DNA of 7,518 nucleotides, from positions 1 through 7,518 of the forward strand of contig JANMWN010000148.1 in assembly GCA_031394045.1 (NCBI GenBank). The letters run 5' to 3'. A program made the translations under genes and the position numbers. This DNA is from JANYIP01 sp031394045. GTDB taxonomy: Bacteria; Actinomycetota; Actinomycetes; Prado026. Shown here piece after piece: positions 6,722 to 7,518 of this stretch. The first letter of the stretch is position 1. Each line of letters begins with the position of its first letter. The notes beneath the pieces were generated by a model. It was not told the origin of the DNA. It made no database searches and saw only the letters and a program-made list of their open reading frames with translations.

Positions 6722-7518
6722 GTGATCTGCTCCGGCTGTGCGACGGACAACGAACCGGGCCGCAAGTTCTGCCGCGAGTGCGGCCTGCGGTTGTTGCTGG
6801 CCTGCGCAGAGTGCGGCGCCGCCAACGCACCGGACGACAAGTTCTGCGGCGAGTGCGGCACCCCCATGGCTGATGACGTCCCTTCAGCCCGCGCGCCGAG
6901 CGAGAACCCGGCACCCACGGACGCCAACCGCACCGAGCGCCGCCTCGTCTCCGTCCTGTTCGCCGACCTGGTGGGCTCGACCTCGATGGCCGAGGGGCGT
7001 GACCCCGAGGACGTCCGGGCCCTGCTGAGCGAGTACTTCGAGGCCGTGTCGGAGGCGGTCGTCCGCCACGGTGGTGTGGTCGAGAAGTTCATCGGCGACG
7101 CGGTCATGGCGGTCTGGGGCACCCCGGTGGCCTACGAGGACGACGCCGAGCGAGCCGTACGTTCGGCCCTCGACATCGTCGACCGCGTCGCAGCCCTCGG
7201 GATCCGGCTCGGCGTACCCCTGCAGGCACGCGCAGGCGTCCAGACCGGTGAAGCGGTGGCAGCGCTCGGGGCGGTGGGGCAGGGACTGGTCGCCGGCGAC
7301 ATGGTCAACACGGCCTCGCGGATCCAGTCGGCCGCGGAGCCCGGGTGGGTGCTGGTCGGCGAGCGCACCTACCGCGCCTCGGCGGAGGCGATCGCGTTCG
7401 CGCCGGTCGAGGCCCTGACGGTCAAGGGCAAGCAGGACAAGGTCCCCGCCTGGCGGGCGCTGCGGGTGGTCAGCGAGCTCGGCGGCTCGGGTCGCGGGTC
7501 CGCGCCCGAGCCACCGTT
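6722..7518 (+). CDS. Double zinc-ribbon class III adenylate/guanylate cyclase, C-terminus cut by the window edge
   Basis: The first 265 residues run open to the right edge. Two zinc ribbons come first: C3-x2-C6 with C17-x2-C20, and C28-x2-C31 with C42-x2-C45, the last pair of each set in an FCxECG motif. A Pro/Ala-rich linker (50-70) leads to a class III cyclase domain (about 73-250). The catalytic set looks complete: metal-binding Asp82 in FADLVGST and Asp126 in KFIGDAVMAVWG, base-selecting Lys122 and Asp193, and transition-state Asn196 and Arg200 in GDMVNTASR. Lys plus Asp at the selecting positions favours cAMP over cGMP. Relatives usually continue with an AAA/NB-ARC-like ATPase and TPR repeats to around 1000 residues; whether this one does lies outside the window. 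The GTG at 6722 is chosen because GGAAGG ends 8 bases upstream; in-frame GTGs at 6713 and 6716 have no usable spacing. It follows the YdcZ-like gene by 27 bases and may be co-transcribed. Confidence 0.9.
   Translation, partial: MICSGCATDNEPGRKFCRECGLRLLLACAECGAANAPDDKFCGECGTPMADDVPSARAPSENPAPTDANRTERRLVSVLFADLVGSTSMAEGRDPEDVRALLSEYFEAVSEAVVRHGGVVEKFIGDAVMAVWGTPVAYEDDAERAVRSALDIVDRVAALGIRLGVPLQARAGVQTGEAVAALGAVGQGLVAGDMVNTASRIQSAAEPGWVLVGERTYRASAEAIAFAPVEALTVKGKQDKVPAWRALRVVSELGGSGRGSAPEPP

Overview
The window is very GC-rich throughout, uses GTG starts freely, and has few recognisable Shine-Dalgarno sites. Its protein families (MGT-type glycosyltransferase, TetR regulator, UvrA-like duplicated ABC ATPase, double zinc-ribbon class III cyclase) are typical of actinobacteria, so it is most likely a chromosomal piece of a soil-type actinomycete. 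Genus cannot be told from the sequence alone.

Layout, left to right. (1) Positions 1-1664, minus strand: a TetR-family regulator followed, with a one-base stop/start overlap (TGATG), by an MGT/YjiC-like GT-B glycosyltransferase cut off by the left edge. A perfect inverted repeat (TGTCAC-N5-GTGACA) sits at the regulator's start codon and is the obvious candidate operator. (2) Positions 1714-2252, minus strand: a type II toxin-antitoxin pair, Phd/YefM antitoxin then RelE toxin, joined by a 4-base GTGA overlap. (3) Positions 2253-2377: a 125-base divergent control region with a near-consensus promoter facing left, a 14-base palindrome running into 9-base tandem repeats, and an 8-bp hairpin. (4) Positions 2378-3237, plus strand: a second toxin-antitoxin-like pair. 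Its first protein looks like a Phd N-terminus fused to a HicB-like C-terminus; its second looks like a HicA-type toxin with an extra 60-residue tail. It has the same GTGA overlap. (5) Positions 3268-5664, minus strand: a 798-residue UvrA-like ABC ATPase without the UvrB-binding region, the class that includes antibiotic-resistance proteins such as DrrC. (6) Positions 5729-6694, plus strand: a tandem-duplicated YdcZ/DUF606 membrane protein of the DMT superfamily. (7) Position 6722 to the right edge, plus strand: a double zinc-ribbon class III nucleotide cyclase, truncated, whose ribosome binding site lies in the loop of a predicted hairpin.

How they fit together. The glycosyltransferase/TetR pair reads as a substrate-induced small-molecule modification unit. 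The two back-to-back toxin-antitoxin modules share one control region and are the most unusual part of the window, because the right-hand pair combines parts of the Phd and HicAB families in antitoxin-first order. The UvrA-like ATPase and the YdcZ-type transporter are divergent neighbours over 64 bases. No mobile element, CRISPR array, rRNA or tRNA is visible, and no stretch longer than 125 bases lacks a gene.
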